Source: Actinomycetes bacterium
GTDB lineage: Bacteria; Actinomycetota; Thermoleophilia; Solirubrobacterales; Solirubrobacteraceae
NCBI GenBank assembly: GCA_021846845.1
Contig: JAJZWB010000026.1
Span: 1-35,582 of the forward strand
Direction: 5' to 3'
Length of the DNA: 35,582 bases
The notes beneath the pieces were generated by a model. It saw only the letters and a program-made list of their open reading frames with translations. It did not search any database and was not told the DNA's origin. The position numbers and the translations under genes were made by a program. Below, piece after piece: positions 25,359-35,582 of this stretch. The stretch's first letter is position 1. Each line of letters opens with the position of its first letter.

Positions 25359-27407
25359 GTGTCCTCGGACGTCGCCAGGATCAGCGTGTCCAGCGCGGAC
25401 CGCGGTCCGCGCTACAAGTGGATAGCTCTCTCCAACTGCACGCTCGGCGTGCTGCTGGCGACGCTCGACGCGTCGATCACGCTGATCGCGATGCCGGACA
25501 TCTTCCGCGGCATCCACCTGGACCCGCTGATCCCCTCCAACAGCTTCTACCTGCTGTGGATGATCCTCGGCTTCCTGGTCGTCTCCAGCGTGCTGATCGT
25601 GTCGCTCGGCAGGCTCGGCGACATGTACGGGCGGGTGCGGATCTACAACCTCGGCTTCGTGATCTACACGGCGGCCTCGCTGCTGCTCACGGTCGACTGG
25701 CTGACCGGCCGGGAGGGAGCGATGTACCTGATCGTCCTGCGGGTCGTGCAGGGGATCGGCGCCGCCTGCCTGCTGGCCAACTCGGCCGCGATCATCACCG
25801 ACGCCTTCCCGGCCCATCAGCGCGGGATGGCGCTCGGCATCAACAACATCGTCGGGGTCAGCGGGATGTTCGTCGGGCTCGTGCTGGGCGGCGTGCTGGC
25901 GCCGGTCAGCTGGCGGCTCGTGTTCCTGATCTCCGTGCCCGTCGGCCTGTTCGGCACGGTCTGGGCCTACCTGAAGCTTAAGGAGATCTCGACGCCGCAC
26001 CGGGCTCGTATCGACTGGGCGGGCAACCTCACGTTCGCGCTCGGCCTGATCCTGATCATGGTCGCGGTCACCTACGGGATCCGCCCCTATGGCTCCTCGG
26101 CCACAGGTTGGGGCAGCCCGATCGCGCTCGGCCTGATCGCCGGCGGCGTCGCGTCGCTGGTCGCCTTCGCCCTGATCGAGCGCCGGGTCGAGGACCCGAT
26201 GTTCCGCCTGTCGCTGTTCCGGATCCGCGCCTTCACGTTCGGGACACTGTCGACGTTCCTGTCCGCCATCGCGCGCGGCGGGCTGATGTTCATGCTGATC
26301 ATCTGGTTGCAGGGGATCTGGCTGCCCCAGCACGGGTTCGACTTCACCCAGACGCCGCTCTGGGCAGGCATCTACATGCTGCCGCTCACGGTCGGGATGC
26401 TGGTCGCGGGGCCGACCTCGGGCTACCTCTCCGACCACTTCGGCTCGCGCCCGTTCGCGACAGGGGGGATGATCGGCGCCGCCGTCAGCTTCGTGCTGCT
26501 GTCGCTGCTGCCCACCAACTTCTCCTACCCGCTGTTCGCGCTCGCGCTGCTGCTGAGCGGGATCTCGATGGGCCTGTTCGCCTCGCCCAACCGCGCCGGC
26601 GTGATGAACAGCCTGCCAGCCAGCCACCGCGGCGCCGGCGGGGGGATGAACCAGACCTTCCAGAACTCCGCCCAGGTCCTCTCGATCGGCGTCTTCTTCA
26701 CGCTGATGATCCTCGGCCTCTCCGCCTCCCTGCCGCAGGCCATGTACGCGGGCCTGACGTCGCACGGCGTGCCGGGCGCGCTCGCCACTCGGGTCGCGCA
26801 CCTGCCGCCCGTCTCGATCCTGTTCGCCGCGTTCCTGGGCTACAACCCGATCGCGCACCTGGTCGGCGCTCACACGCTGGCCACCCTGACCTCCGGACAG
26901 CGCACGGCGCTCGTCGGCCGCGCGTTCTTCCCGCACCTGATCTCGGCCCCGTTCCGCAGCGGCCTGCACGAGGCGTTCGCGTTCGCGGTCGGAGCCTGCC
27001 TGGTGGCCGCGCTCGCGTCCTGGTCCCGCGGCGGCCGGGCCGCGGGCGTGCCGGCGACCGGCGGGGGAGCGCAGCCTGCGACCGGAGGGGGAGCGCAGCC
27101 GGCGACCGGCGGGGGAGCGCAGCCTGCGACCGGCGGGGGAGCGCAGCCTGCGACCGGAGGGGGAGCGCGTCCTGCGACCGGAGGGGGAGCGCGTCCTGCG
27201 ACCGGAGGGGGAGCCGCGGTTCCCGCGCCCGCAGCTCCCGGGCCGGTCGCGGGACCGGGGGTGGCTGCGCCCGACATGGTGCAGAGCGTCCGTGGGCCGG
27301 TCTCAGGGACGGGCGTACCCGTGCCCGACGGCGCTCCCGGCGCGCAGGACGGATGGCGGACGGATGGCGCGCAGGAGCGCACGGCGCGCGCGCGCAAAGC
27401 CCGGTGA
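25359..27407 (+). CDS. DHA2-type MFS drug exporter with repetitive C-terminal tail
   Basis: The 682-residue protein has about fourteen membrane spans. LLATLDASITLIAMPDI in span 1, RLGDMYGRVRIYNLG (motif A) after span 2 and RVVQGIGAACLLANSAAI in span 4 are typical of the EmrB/QacA branch, which expels drugs or metabolites by proton antiport. After the last span (about residue 560) comes a tail of about 120 residues: seven PATGGGAQ-type units, then an Ala/Pro/Gly and Arg-rich end. The tail is unlikely to be part of transport. GTG 25359 is chosen because it gives a short polar N-terminus and lies seven bases after TAGAGT; GTG 25386 is the alternative. Regulation by the divergent TetR is probable. 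Confidence 0.92.
   Translation: MSSDVARISVSSADRGPRYKWIALSNCTLGVLLATLDASITLIAMPDIFRGIHLDPLIPSNSFYLLWMILGFLVVSSVLIVSLGRLGDMYGRVRIYNLGFVIYTAASLLLTVDWLTGREGAMYLIVLRVVQGIGAACLLANSAAIITDAFPAHQRGMALGINNIVGVSGMFVGLVLGGVLAPVSWRLVFLISVPVGLFGTVWAYLKLKEISTPHRARIDWAGNLTFALGLILIMVAVTYGIRPYGSSATGWGSPIALGLIAGGVASLVAFALIERRVEDPMFRLSLFRIRAFTFGTLSTFLSAIARGGLMFMLIIWLQGIWLPQHGFDFTQTPLWAGIYMLPLTVGMLVAGPTSGYLSDHFGSRPFATGGMIGAAVSFVLLSLLPTNFSYPLFALALLLSGISMGLFASPNRAGVMNSLPASHRGAGGGMNQTFQNSAQVLSIGVFFTLMILGLSASLPQAMYAGLTSHGVPGALATRVAHLPPVSILFAAFLGYNPIAHLVGAHTLATLTSGQRTALVGRAFFPHLISAPFRSGLHEAFAFAVGACLVAALASWSRGGRAAGVPATGGGAQPATGGGAQPATGGGAQPATGGGAQPATGGGARPATGGGARPATGGGAAVPAPAAPGPVAGPGVAAPDMVQSVRGPVSGTGVPVPDGAPGAQDGWRTDGAQERTARARKAR
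27051..27218 (+). repeat. 24-bp tandem repeat coding for PATGGGAQ, seven units
   Basis: Seven in-frame 24-bp units encode PATGGGAQ (four), PATGGGAR (two) and PATGGGAA (one), in the cytoplasmic tail of the exporter. Units differ by a few silent or Q/R-changing bases, showing recent growth of the array. Confidence 0.95.
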
Positions 27408-27500
27408 GCGTGCGCGCCGGATTCGCGCGGCCGGTGGGCGTGAGCGCACGCGCCGGCCGTTCCCGCGGGCGACGACGTCCCGCCCGGACGCCGGCGGCCG

Positions 27501-27959
27501 ATGGCCGGTAGGGAGACCCCCGCCACCCGTGCGGCCGTGCGTGCGGGCGTGCGCTTCACGCTGCACGAGTACGAGCACGACCCGGCGGCGCCGTCCTACG
27601 GGCTGGAGGCCGCGAGCGCCCTCGGGTTGGACCCGGCGCGCGTGTTCAAGACACTGGTCGTCGAGGCGGACGGCCTGGTCGTCTGCCTTGTCGCATCGCG
27701 CTCGACCCTCGACCTGCGCTCGCTGGGCAAGCGCGCATCGCTGGCCCCGGTCGAGCGCGCCGAGCGCGTCACCGGCTACGTGGCCGGAGGCATCAGCCCG
27801 CTGGGGCAGCGCCGCGCCCTGCCGACCCTGGTCGACGAGAGCGCGCTCGCGTTCGAGACGATCTTCGTCAGCGCCGGTCGTCGCGGGCTCGAGCTGGAGC
27901 TCGCGCCGGGTGACCTGATCGCCCTGACCGGCGCCCGGGTCCGCCGGCTTGTCGCCTGA
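27501..27959 (+). CDS. ybaK: Cys-tRNA(Pro) deacylase, YbaK/EbsC family
   Basis: The 152-residue protein has the YbaK fold: FTLHEYEHDP near the start, ARVFKTLVVEADG with the conserved Lys50, GYVAGGISPLGQRRALPTLVDE in the middle and FVSAGRRGLELELAPGDL near the end. It removes Cys wrongly attached to tRNA(Pro) (or Cys-tRNA(Cys)) in the cytoplasm. Length is normal. It begins 93 bp after the exporter gene, has no clear ribosome site and ends 45 bp from the convergent prpE gene. The family call is secure; there is no functional link to the neighbours. Confidence 0.93.
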   Translation: MAGRETPATRAAVRAGVRFTLHEYEHDPAAPSYGLEAASALGLDPARVFKTLVVEADGLVVCLVASRSTLDLRSLGKRASLAPVERAERVTGYVAGGISPLGQRRALPTLVDESALAFETIFVSAGRRGLELELAPGDLIALTGARVRRLVA

Positions 27960-28004
27960 GCCGCGCCGAGGGTGAGCCGGTGCGATCGCCGCGTCGCTTC
28001 ACGC

Positions 28005-29915
<1,911 letters not shown>

Positions 29916-29946
29916 CACGAGCTCCTTTCCTCACTCGGTTTGCGAT

Positions 29947-30597
29947 TCATCGTCCGGCGAGCGGCCACAGCGGCAGGACCGTCCGGCCATAGGAAGCCTC
30001 GCACACCTCCGCGCAGGCGAGATACCCCGCGAGCGCCGCGGTGACCAGCCCGAGGTATCCACCCCAGTGCACGATCGTCACATGCCCCCCGTAGTTGCCG
30101 ATGCCCAGCAGCAGGAACGTGACCAGCAGGGCCGAGAGCGCCATCACCACGACCGCATTGGTACGCAGCGACGCGACCAGCATCACGAACGTGAAGATCC
30201 CGAACGCGTACATGAACAGTCCGAGTGCGTGGCCGACCTGCGCAGGGGGGATGTCCTTCAGGAAGTACTGGACGATCACGAACAGCGACATCCAGAAGGC
30301 CCCGAAGCTGGTGAACAGCATTCCGCCGAAGGTGTTGCCGGTGCGCAGCTGGATGATCCCGGCGATCAGCTGCGCGAGGCCGCCGAACATCAGCGCCACG
30401 CCGAAGACCACGGGCTGGACGCCCGGGTTGATCAGATTGGCGTTGACCATGCTGAGCATGAACGTCGTGACCGCGAACGCGGCGAGCGCCAGAGGCGCCG
30501 AATTGCCCCAGGCGGGCGCCTGCGGCGTCTGGACAGACACCTCGCCATCCGCTGAGCGCAGGTTGGCGTAGGTCGGCTCCTTGGCGATGCTGGACAT
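29947..30597 (-). CDS. GPR1/FUN34/YaaH (SatP)-family carboxylate transporter
   Basis: The 216-residue protein has six hydrophobic spans. GNSAPLALAAFAVTTFMLSM matches the family signature NPAPLGL with changes (S for P, A for G), followed by MFGGLAQLIAGI and NTFGGMLFTSFGAFWMS. Members carry acetate, succinate or other short acids with protons across the inner membrane. ATG 30597 has AGGAGGG eight bases ahead. It is followed by prpE, so propionate or acetate uptake is likely. A 12-bp palindrome (CGGCTCGAGCCG, 30613-30624) directly precedes the ribosome site. It is divergent from the second kinase/regulator pair, which may control it. Confidence 0.92.
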   Translation of the reverse strand: MSSIAKEPTYANLRSADGEVSVQTPQAPAWGNSAPLALAAFAVTTFMLSMVNANLINPGVQPVVFGVALMFGGLAQLIAGIIQLRTGNTFGGMLFTSFGAFWMSLFVIVQYFLKDIPPAQVGHALGLFMYAFGIFTFVMLVASLRTNAVVVMALSALLVTFLLLGIGNYGGHVTIVHWGGYLGLVTAALAGYLACAEVCEASYGRTVLPLWPLAGR

Positions 30598-30612
30598 GTG
30601 GGAAACCCTCCT

Positions 30613-30624
30613 CGGCTCGAGCCG
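30613..30624. promoter_or_regulatory. 12-bp palindrome at the transporter ribosome site
   Basis: CGGCTCGAGCCG is a perfect palindrome just upstream of the Shine-Dalgarno of the YaaH-type transporter. It could be an operator or a leader hairpin affecting translation. The rest of the 206-bp divergent gap shows no other clear element besides a TACGCT (30779-30784) that may be the -10 of the kinase gene. Confidence 0.3.
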
Positions 30625-30803
30625 GTAGTGCAGATCGGGTCGAGGATCCGTCACGGGCCTCGGGCGCGCCAGCCGTCGAAAGGATGGTCCGCGACCCGTC
30701 CGAAGGAGGGGTCGCCCTAAGTAGTTTTCCGCGATCGTCGCGGGCCGGCTGCGGATGGTCGGCGGCTCGCCCCGCCCTTACGCTGCCGGCACCGGTCCCT
30801 GCC

Positions 30804-31949
30804 ATGCAGCTACAGCACTCTGATGATCTCCTCGCGAGCTCGGTGGGCCTTCAGTCGACGCCCGCCGCGATCGTGCGCGCGGCCGTGGACGTGAGTCGGG
30901 AGATCCTCTCGGCCGACAGCACCTTCGCCGCGGTCGGGGACGGCGGCGGCGGCTATCCGATCACGATCATGAGCGGGATCCGGGACCCCAAGTTCAGCGC
31001 GATTCACGTGCGGCCGGGCGCGGGTCTGGGCGGCCAGGTGCTGCTGCGCGGCCGCTCGCTGAGCATCGCCGACTATGCGCACGATCCTACGATCAGCAGG
31101 GATTTCGTCCATCTCGTGTCCGAGGTCGAGGGCATCGGGGGGATGGCATGCGTCCCGCTCGTCGGTCCCGCGGGCCTCGAGGCGCTGCTGTACGTCGCCT
31201 CCAGGATCAGGGAATCGCCCGGCGACGTCGCGATCGGCACCCTGGAGCGGGTCTCGACCTACGCCCGGCTCGGCCTGCAGCACCTTGCGGCCCGCGAGCG
31301 TGAGCTCGAGCTCGAGCGCCTGCGCGAGCGCCAGCGGCTCGCGGTCGAGCTGCACGACTCGGTCGCGCAGATGCTGTTCTCGATCGGGGTGGCCGCTCAC
31401 TACTCGCGCTGCCAGGGCGATCCGGAGACCCTTCTGGCTGCGATGCATGACATCGAGGCGACCGCGGCGAGCGCCCGCCGCGAGCTGCGGGAGACGCTCG
31501 AGCACCTCAGCCAGTGCGAGGACGGGATCGGCTTCGAAGCGCGCATCGAGGGCGAGGTGCGCCTCTTCCAGCGCAGCACGGGGTGCACGGTCAGGATCAC
31601 CCGCCACGGCGACCCGCGCGCGCTGCCCGAACCGGTCGAGAGCCTGATCCTCGACGCTCTGATCGAGGGGCTTCGCAACGCCGTCAAGCACGTCGCCGCG
31701 AAGCTGGCGGTGGCGCATCTCGGATACGGGTCCGGCCACGTCACGCTGACCCTGCAGGCGCAGCCCGCCGCGCCGTCGGCGGCGGACGCTCAGAGCAGCT
31801 GGCCGGGATCGGGCGCCGGGTCCGGGATCGGCCTGCTCAAGCGGCGGGCGCGCCAGCTGCGGGGCAGCCTGGAGCTGGAGACCCACACCGGTTCGATCAA
31901 GGTGCTGAAGCTGGAGCTGCCCACGATCGGCTGCCCGGAGGAGCCGTGA
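30804..31949 (+). CDS. GAF-domain sensor histidine kinase (NarL/DegS-type)
   Basis: The 381-residue protein is soluble: a GAF domain (about residues 15-165), a coiled linker (ARERELELERLRERQRL), a HisKA_3 helix with His184 in VELHDSVAQMLFSIG and an HATPase domain with N box ALIEGLRNAVKHV and G box GSGIGLLKRRA. It should phosphorylate the regulator encoded next, whose GTG overlaps its stop. ATG 30804 is chosen because it gives a normal short N-terminus; TACGCT 19 bases upstream could be the -10. Being divergent from the carboxylate transporter and prpE, it may sense that metabolism; this is inference from position. Confidence 0.92.
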   Translation: MQLQHSDDLLASSVGLQSTPAAIVRAAVDVSREILSADSTFAAVGDGGGGYPITIMSGIRDPKFSAIHVRPGAGLGGQVLLRGRSLSIADYAHDPTISRDFVHLVSEVEGIGGMACVPLVGPAGLEALLYVASRIRESPGDVAIGTLERVSTYARLGLQHLAARERELELERLRERQRLAVELHDSVAQMLFSIGVAAHYSRCQGDPETLLAAMHDIEATAASARRELRETLEHLSQCEDGIGFEARIEGEVRLFQRSTGCTVRITRHGDPRALPEPVESLILDALIEGLRNAVKHVAAKLAVAHLGYGSGHVTLTLQAQPAAPSAADAQSSWPGSGAGSGIGLLKRRARQLRGSLELETHTGSIKVLKLELPTIGCPEEP

Positions 31950-32575
31950 ACGCGCTGATCGTCGACGACCACACGGTCGCCAGGCGCGGGCTGCGGACGA
32001 TCCTCAACGAGAGCTTCGTCCTGGACTGCTGCAATGAGGTCGACAACTGCGAGGACGCGCTCCGGCTCGCCGCCAGGCAGCGGCCCGACCTGGTGCTGGT
32101 CGACATGCACATCCCCAACTCGATGCCGGCCCATGAGTTCTGCAGGCAGCTTCGGGCCCTGCTGCCGGCGGCCCGGATCGTGATCGTCACCGCGTTCGAC
32201 CGCCTCCCGGAGATCCGCGACTGCCTCGCCGCGGGCGCGGACGGATGCCTGCTCAAGGACACCTCTGAGGTCGACTTCACCGCCGCGCTGCGGGCCGTCC
32301 GCGCCGGCCAGGCCGTCCTGGATCCGCGGATCGCCCAGCGGCTGGCGGGCGAGCTGGTCGGACACCAGTCACGGGGCGGGGAGCTGCGCCTGACCACTCG
32401 CGAGCGCGACGTCCTGCACCTGATTGCGGAGGGCTGCTCCAACCGGGCGATCTCCACGCGTCTGCAGCTGTCGGAGGCGACCGTCAAGGGGTACGTCAGC
32501 AGCCTGCTTGACAAGCTGGGGGTCTCCTCAAGGCTTGAGGCGCTGGTCCGCGCATCCGACGCCGGCCTCATCTGA
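31946..32575 (+). CDS. NarL/FixJ-family response regulator
   Basis: The 209-residue protein has a receiver domain (ALIVDDHTVARRGL, phospho-acceptor Asp53 in LVLVDMHIP, Thr in IVTAFD, Lys in LLKDTS) and a LuxR-type helix-turn-helix (LTTRERDVLHLIAEGCSN, then LSEATVKGYVSSLLDKLGV). GTG 31946 overlaps the kinase stop by four bases and has GGAGG five bases ahead. It is the partner of that kinase. A short GC hairpin (32665-32680) follows in the 123-bp convergent gap before the VWA gene. Confidence 0.94.
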   Translation: MNALIVDDHTVARRGLRTILNESFVLDCCNEVDNCEDALRLAARQRPDLVLVDMHIPNSMPAHEFCRQLRALLPAARIVIVTAFDRLPEIRDCLAAGADGCLLKDTSEVDFTAALRAVRAGQAVLDPRIAQRLAGELVGHQSRGGELRLTTRERDVLHLIAEGCSNRAISTRLQLSEATVKGYVSSLLDKLGVSSRLEALVRASDAGLI

Positions 32576-32698
32576 CGCGCGGCGCTGTGCGGTGGGGGGC
32601 GGTCGGCGGGGGTCCGAGCGCGCCTGGTCGCGGGCGGTTGGGTGCGCGCGCTCGTGGCGTGTCAGGGCCGGCGGCGGCCCCGACCATCGAACGGACCC

Positions 32699-34114
32699 CT
32701 ACGCGGTCGCAGGCGCGGTCAGGGCCTTGACGAAATCCTCCAGCTGGTCTGTCCGCCAGCATTCGAACGCGGTGCAGTGGCGCTCGTATGAGGAGATCAC
32801 CGAGTCGCCGTAGTCCCAGTACAGGCGCGGCTCGGGGTTGAGCCAGAAGGTTCTTCCCGCCCGGGCGCAGATCGCGCCGAACACGTCCTCTCGTGGCGGG
32901 CGGCCGTTCGTGCGCGCGTCGCCCAGCACGATCACCGTTGCCCGTGGATGCAGCTCGTCCTCGATCAGCTCCAGCAGCTCGGTCCAGACGCGACCGTAGT
33001 CGGTGTACCCGGAGACGTCGGCGACCCCGGCGTCACGTGAGATCGCCTCGCTGGCGGCACGAAAGTCGCGCTCGCGCTCGAACACCTCGGTCACCTCGGA
33101 GATCCGCTCTATGAACACGAACGAGCGCAGCTTGCGGAACGAGTCGTGCAGCGCGTGCAGCACGCTCAGGAAGAAGGTGCTCGCGCTGGTGACGCTGGTC
33201 GAGACGTCGCAGACCACGAAGATCTCCGGCCGGCGCGGACGTCGCGGCCGGTAGCGCAGGTCGATCGGGACGCCGCCGGTCTGCAGCGAGGCGCGCATCG
33301 TGCGGCGCACGTCGACGTGCGCGTGTCGCCGCCGCCCCCTGCGCTCGTGGCCCTGCGTGGCCAGCCGGCGCCGCAGCTGCGCGACCACCCGGTGCACGGC
33401 CGCCAGGTCCTGGATCGGGCCGCTCGGCAGAGCCCGGTCCAGCTCGGTCAGCGGCCTCTTCGGGGGCAGGCTCGCGGTCCGCTGGATCATCGCTCGCTCC
33501 AGCTCGCGCCGCAGGTGCTGCTCGAACCGGCGCACGCGCTCCCGAGGGAGTCCCGGGCGGCGCGGGTCGTCGGCGGGCAGGCCCGGCTGTGGCTCGGACC
33601 TCAGCCCGAGCGCTCGCCTGATCCGCTGCACGTCGACGCCCAGGACCCCGGATCCCTCACCCTGCGCGAAGGCCGCGATCGCCAGGCGCGCCAGATCGCG
33701 CATCGCGGACTCCGAGCCGTCGCGGACGGCGGCGGCGATCTGCCGCCGCAGCTCCTCGAGGTCGAGCGACAGCATCTGACCGGCCTCGCCCGCCACCGAC
33801 TCGCCGACTCCCTGGCGAACGGCCTCCGCCTCGACGGCGCGGAAGAAGAAGCGCTCGAACACGAGCTCGAAGGTGTGGCGCGCCTCCGGTGACTTCGCCA
33901 GCGTGGCCGCCAGGGCCTCCTTGAACTGCGACTGCTCGGTCCAGCCGATCTCGCCCAGCGCCGCGAACGCGTCGAGCAGCTCCGAGGTCCCGACGGCCAG
34001 TCCCTCGCCGCGAAGCTCCTCCGTCAGCTCCAGCAGCCGCCCGTCGAATCCTCCCGGTCCGCGGGCGGGTACCGGGGCGTACGACCTGCCCTCGGGCCCG
34101 CCGGCGGAGGTCAT
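32699..34114 (-). CDS. VWA-domain protein, CoxE-like
   Basis: The 471-residue protein has a basic, helical N-terminal half and a C-terminal von Willebrand A domain (about 290-450). The metal site is visible as DVSTSVTSAS (DxSxS), a Thr in GYTDYGRVW and an Asp in VLGDARTNG. CoxE-type proteins work with MoxR ATPases as chaperones that insert metals or assemble enzymes; the upstream gene, 14 bp away, is such an ATPase. No carbon monoxide dehydrogenase or other obvious client gene is in the window. GTG 34117 directly precedes ATG 34114; the ATG is preferred, and neither has a strong ribosome site, suggesting coupling to the ATPase gene. Confidence 0.9.
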   Translation of the reverse strand: MTSAGGPEGRSYAPVPARGPGGFDGRLLELTEELRGEGLAVGTSELLDAFAALGEIGWTEQSQFKEALAATLAKSPEARHTFELVFERFFFRAVEAEAVRQGVGESVAGEAGQMLSLDLEELRRQIAAAVRDGSESAMRDLARLAIAAFAQGEGSGVLGVDVQRIRRALGLRSEPQPGLPADDPRRPGLPRERVRRFEQHLRRELERAMIQRTASLPPKRPLTELDRALPSGPIQDLAAVHRVVAQLRRRLATQGHERRGRRRHAHVDVRRTMRASLQTGGVPIDLRYRPRRPRRPEIFVVCDVSTSVTSASTFFLSVLHALHDSFRKLRSFVFIERISEVTEVFERERDFRAASEAISRDAGVADVSGYTDYGRVWTELLELIEDELHPRATVIVLGDARTNGRPPREDVFGAICARAGRTFWLNPEPRLYWDYGDSVISSYERHCTAFECWRTDQLEDFVKALTAPATA

Positions 34115-34128
34115 CACGATCGCTGGCG

Positions 34129-35058
<930 letters not shown>

Positions 35059-35066
35059 CGAGTCCA

Positions 35067-35072
35067 AATATA
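35067..35072 (-). promoter_or_regulatory. putative -10 box of the moxR-like gene (leaderless)
   Basis: TATATT on the minus strand is followed by eight bases and the ATG at 35058. It abuts the first unit of the divergent 23-bp array, so both promoters crowd the same few bases. Confidence 0.5.
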
Positions 35073-35193
35073 GGGTTCGCCTCGGTGGGGCGGCAGGGTT
35101 CGGTTCCGGAGGCGGCAGGGTTCGGTGCGGTGGGGCGGCAGGGTTCGGTGCGGTGGGGCGGCAGGGTTCGGGCCGGTCTCGCTATAGGGTTCG
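35072..35193 (+). repeat. 23-bp array: six copies of an AGGGTTCG promoter/start module
   Basis: AGGGTTCG starts at 35072, 35095, 35117, 35140, 35163 and 35186, that is every 22-23 bp. The outer units read TATAGGGTTCGC(C/T)TCGGTGG, a TAGGGT box with GTG eight bases on; the inner four have CAGGGT and a variable or lost GTG. Two inner units are identical over 23 bp. Confidence 0.9.
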
Positions 35194-35198
35194 CTTCG

Positions 35199-35378
35199 GT
35201 GGCGCTCCTGCTCGCCTTCGGCCAGTCGCAACTGCACGCGGTTGTCGCCGCGCTCGCGATCGGCATGCTGATCGGGATATTCGGCCATGTGGTGCGCTCG
35301 AGGCCGCTGGTCCTCGCCGGGATCCTGGTCGTCGGAGGCGTCAGCGTCTGGTTCTCCTTCATCGCCCAGCCGCGCTGA
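35199..35378 (+). CDS. very small membrane protein (two spans), unknown function
   Basis: From GTG 35199 the frame encodes 59 residues: a first hydrophobic helix (VVAALAIGMLIGIFGHVV, about 15-32), a basic turn (RSRP) and a second helix (LVLAGILVVGGVSVWFSFIA), ending AQPR. It looks like a two-span inner-membrane protein with no recognised family. TAGGGT lies eight bases before the GTG and there is no ribosome site, matching the leaderless pattern. The frame stays open to another GTG at 35085, which has the same TAGGGT-N8-GTG module; starting there would add 38 residues encoded by the repeat array, which looks artificial. It is divergent from the moxR-like gene. Confidence 0.6.
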   Translation: MALLLAFGQSQLHAVVAALAIGMLIGIFGHVVRSRPLVLAGILVVGGVSVWFSFIAQPR

Positions 35379-35433
35379 CTCGCCGGCGGTCGCCGTCCAG
35401 TTGGAACGGTTGCCGAGCGTAGGGACAGAAGGC

Positions 35434-35573
35434 GAGCGGGTGAGAGGGACCCCGAGCGGGTGAGGGGGACCCCGGCCAGGTGAGAGGGACCCCGGCCAGG
35501 TGAGAGGGACCCCGAGCGGGTGAGAGGGACCCCGAGCGGGTGAGAGGGACCCCGGCCGGGTGAGAGGGAAGCA
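35434..35573. repeat. 20-bp tandem array, seven units, reaching the window edge
   Basis: Seven 20-bp units of the form g(a/g)gc(g/c)nggtgagagggacccc run head to tail from 35434; two sub-types (GAGCGGG and GGCCAGG/GGCCGGG starts) alternate in blocks, and the last unit is degenerate at its end. The array may continue beyond the window. No gene is seen in 35379-35582. Confidence 0.92.
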
Positions 35574-35582
35574 GGGCGACCG

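Noticed and set aside
35085-35198. Longer start (GTG 35085) for the small membrane protein
   Set aside because: The added 38 residues are the translated repeat array and lack family support; kept only as a possibility because the start module is duplicated there.

Overview
The window is very GC-rich DNA with dense genes, GTG/TTG starts, 1-8 bp stop/start overlaps and many start codons lying 6-8 bases after a TANNNT hexamer, which suggests leaderless mRNAs. Together with the protein families this points to an actinobacterium, most like the Thermoleophilia (Solirubrobacter/Conexibacter relatives). That placement is inference; there is no rRNA or other marker here. I see no tRNA, rRNA, CRISPR array, insertion sequence or phage gene.

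Layout. (1) 1-3985, minus strand: the start of a TetR regulator cut by the window edge, pyruvate phosphate dikinase, and a luciferase-like flavin monooxygenase. (2) 4113-12238, plus strand: eight tightly spaced genes, namely a FabH-type ketosynthase, an acyl-CoA carboxyltransferase, a thioester-reductase-type dehydrogenase, a 79-residue cysteine-rich protein, a histidine kinase/response regulator pair, a cNMP-CBS-DUF294 protein with a damaged nucleotidyltransferase site, and a DEDDh exonuclease. An 11-bp minisatellite and a terminator hairpin follow. (3) 12623-23101: a type III glutamine synthetase (minus), a divergent GAF-GAF-PucR-type regulator, an APC permease coupled to a UspA protein (minus), a second and intact DUF294 protein, and a three-gene split glutamate-synthase-like operon (amidotransferase, GXGXG protein, FMN domain). 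This gene set resembles gmaS/glnT plus mgsABC (glxBCD) of the N-methylglutamate pathway. (4) 23275-27407: a small secreted protein, a class III (formaldehyde-type) alcohol dehydrogenase, a TetR regulator and a divergent DHA2 exporter with a repetitive tail. (5) 27501-32575: YbaK deacylase, propionyl-CoA synthetase with a SatP/YaaH carboxylate transporter, and a divergent second kinase/regulator pair. (6) 32699-35582: a VWA (CoxE-like) and MoxR ATPase pair, a tiny membrane protein with an amplified promoter/start module, and a 20-bp tandem array at the window edge.

How it may work together. The genes of regions 3-4 could form a route that loads an amine or ammonia onto glutamate, transfers it through the split synthase, and removes formaldehyde by the class III dehydrogenase. 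The last step, N-methylglutamate dehydrogenase, is not in the window, so ammonia assimilation remains the alternative. Regions 2 and 5 share a C2/C3 acyl-CoA theme: carboxylate uptake and activation, carboxylation, condensation, reductive release, and the DUF294/exonuclease pair that in other bacteria often sits beside acetate genes. A recurring oddity is recent tandem duplication at gene ends and gene starts (units of 33, 11, 69, 24, 23 and 20 bp).
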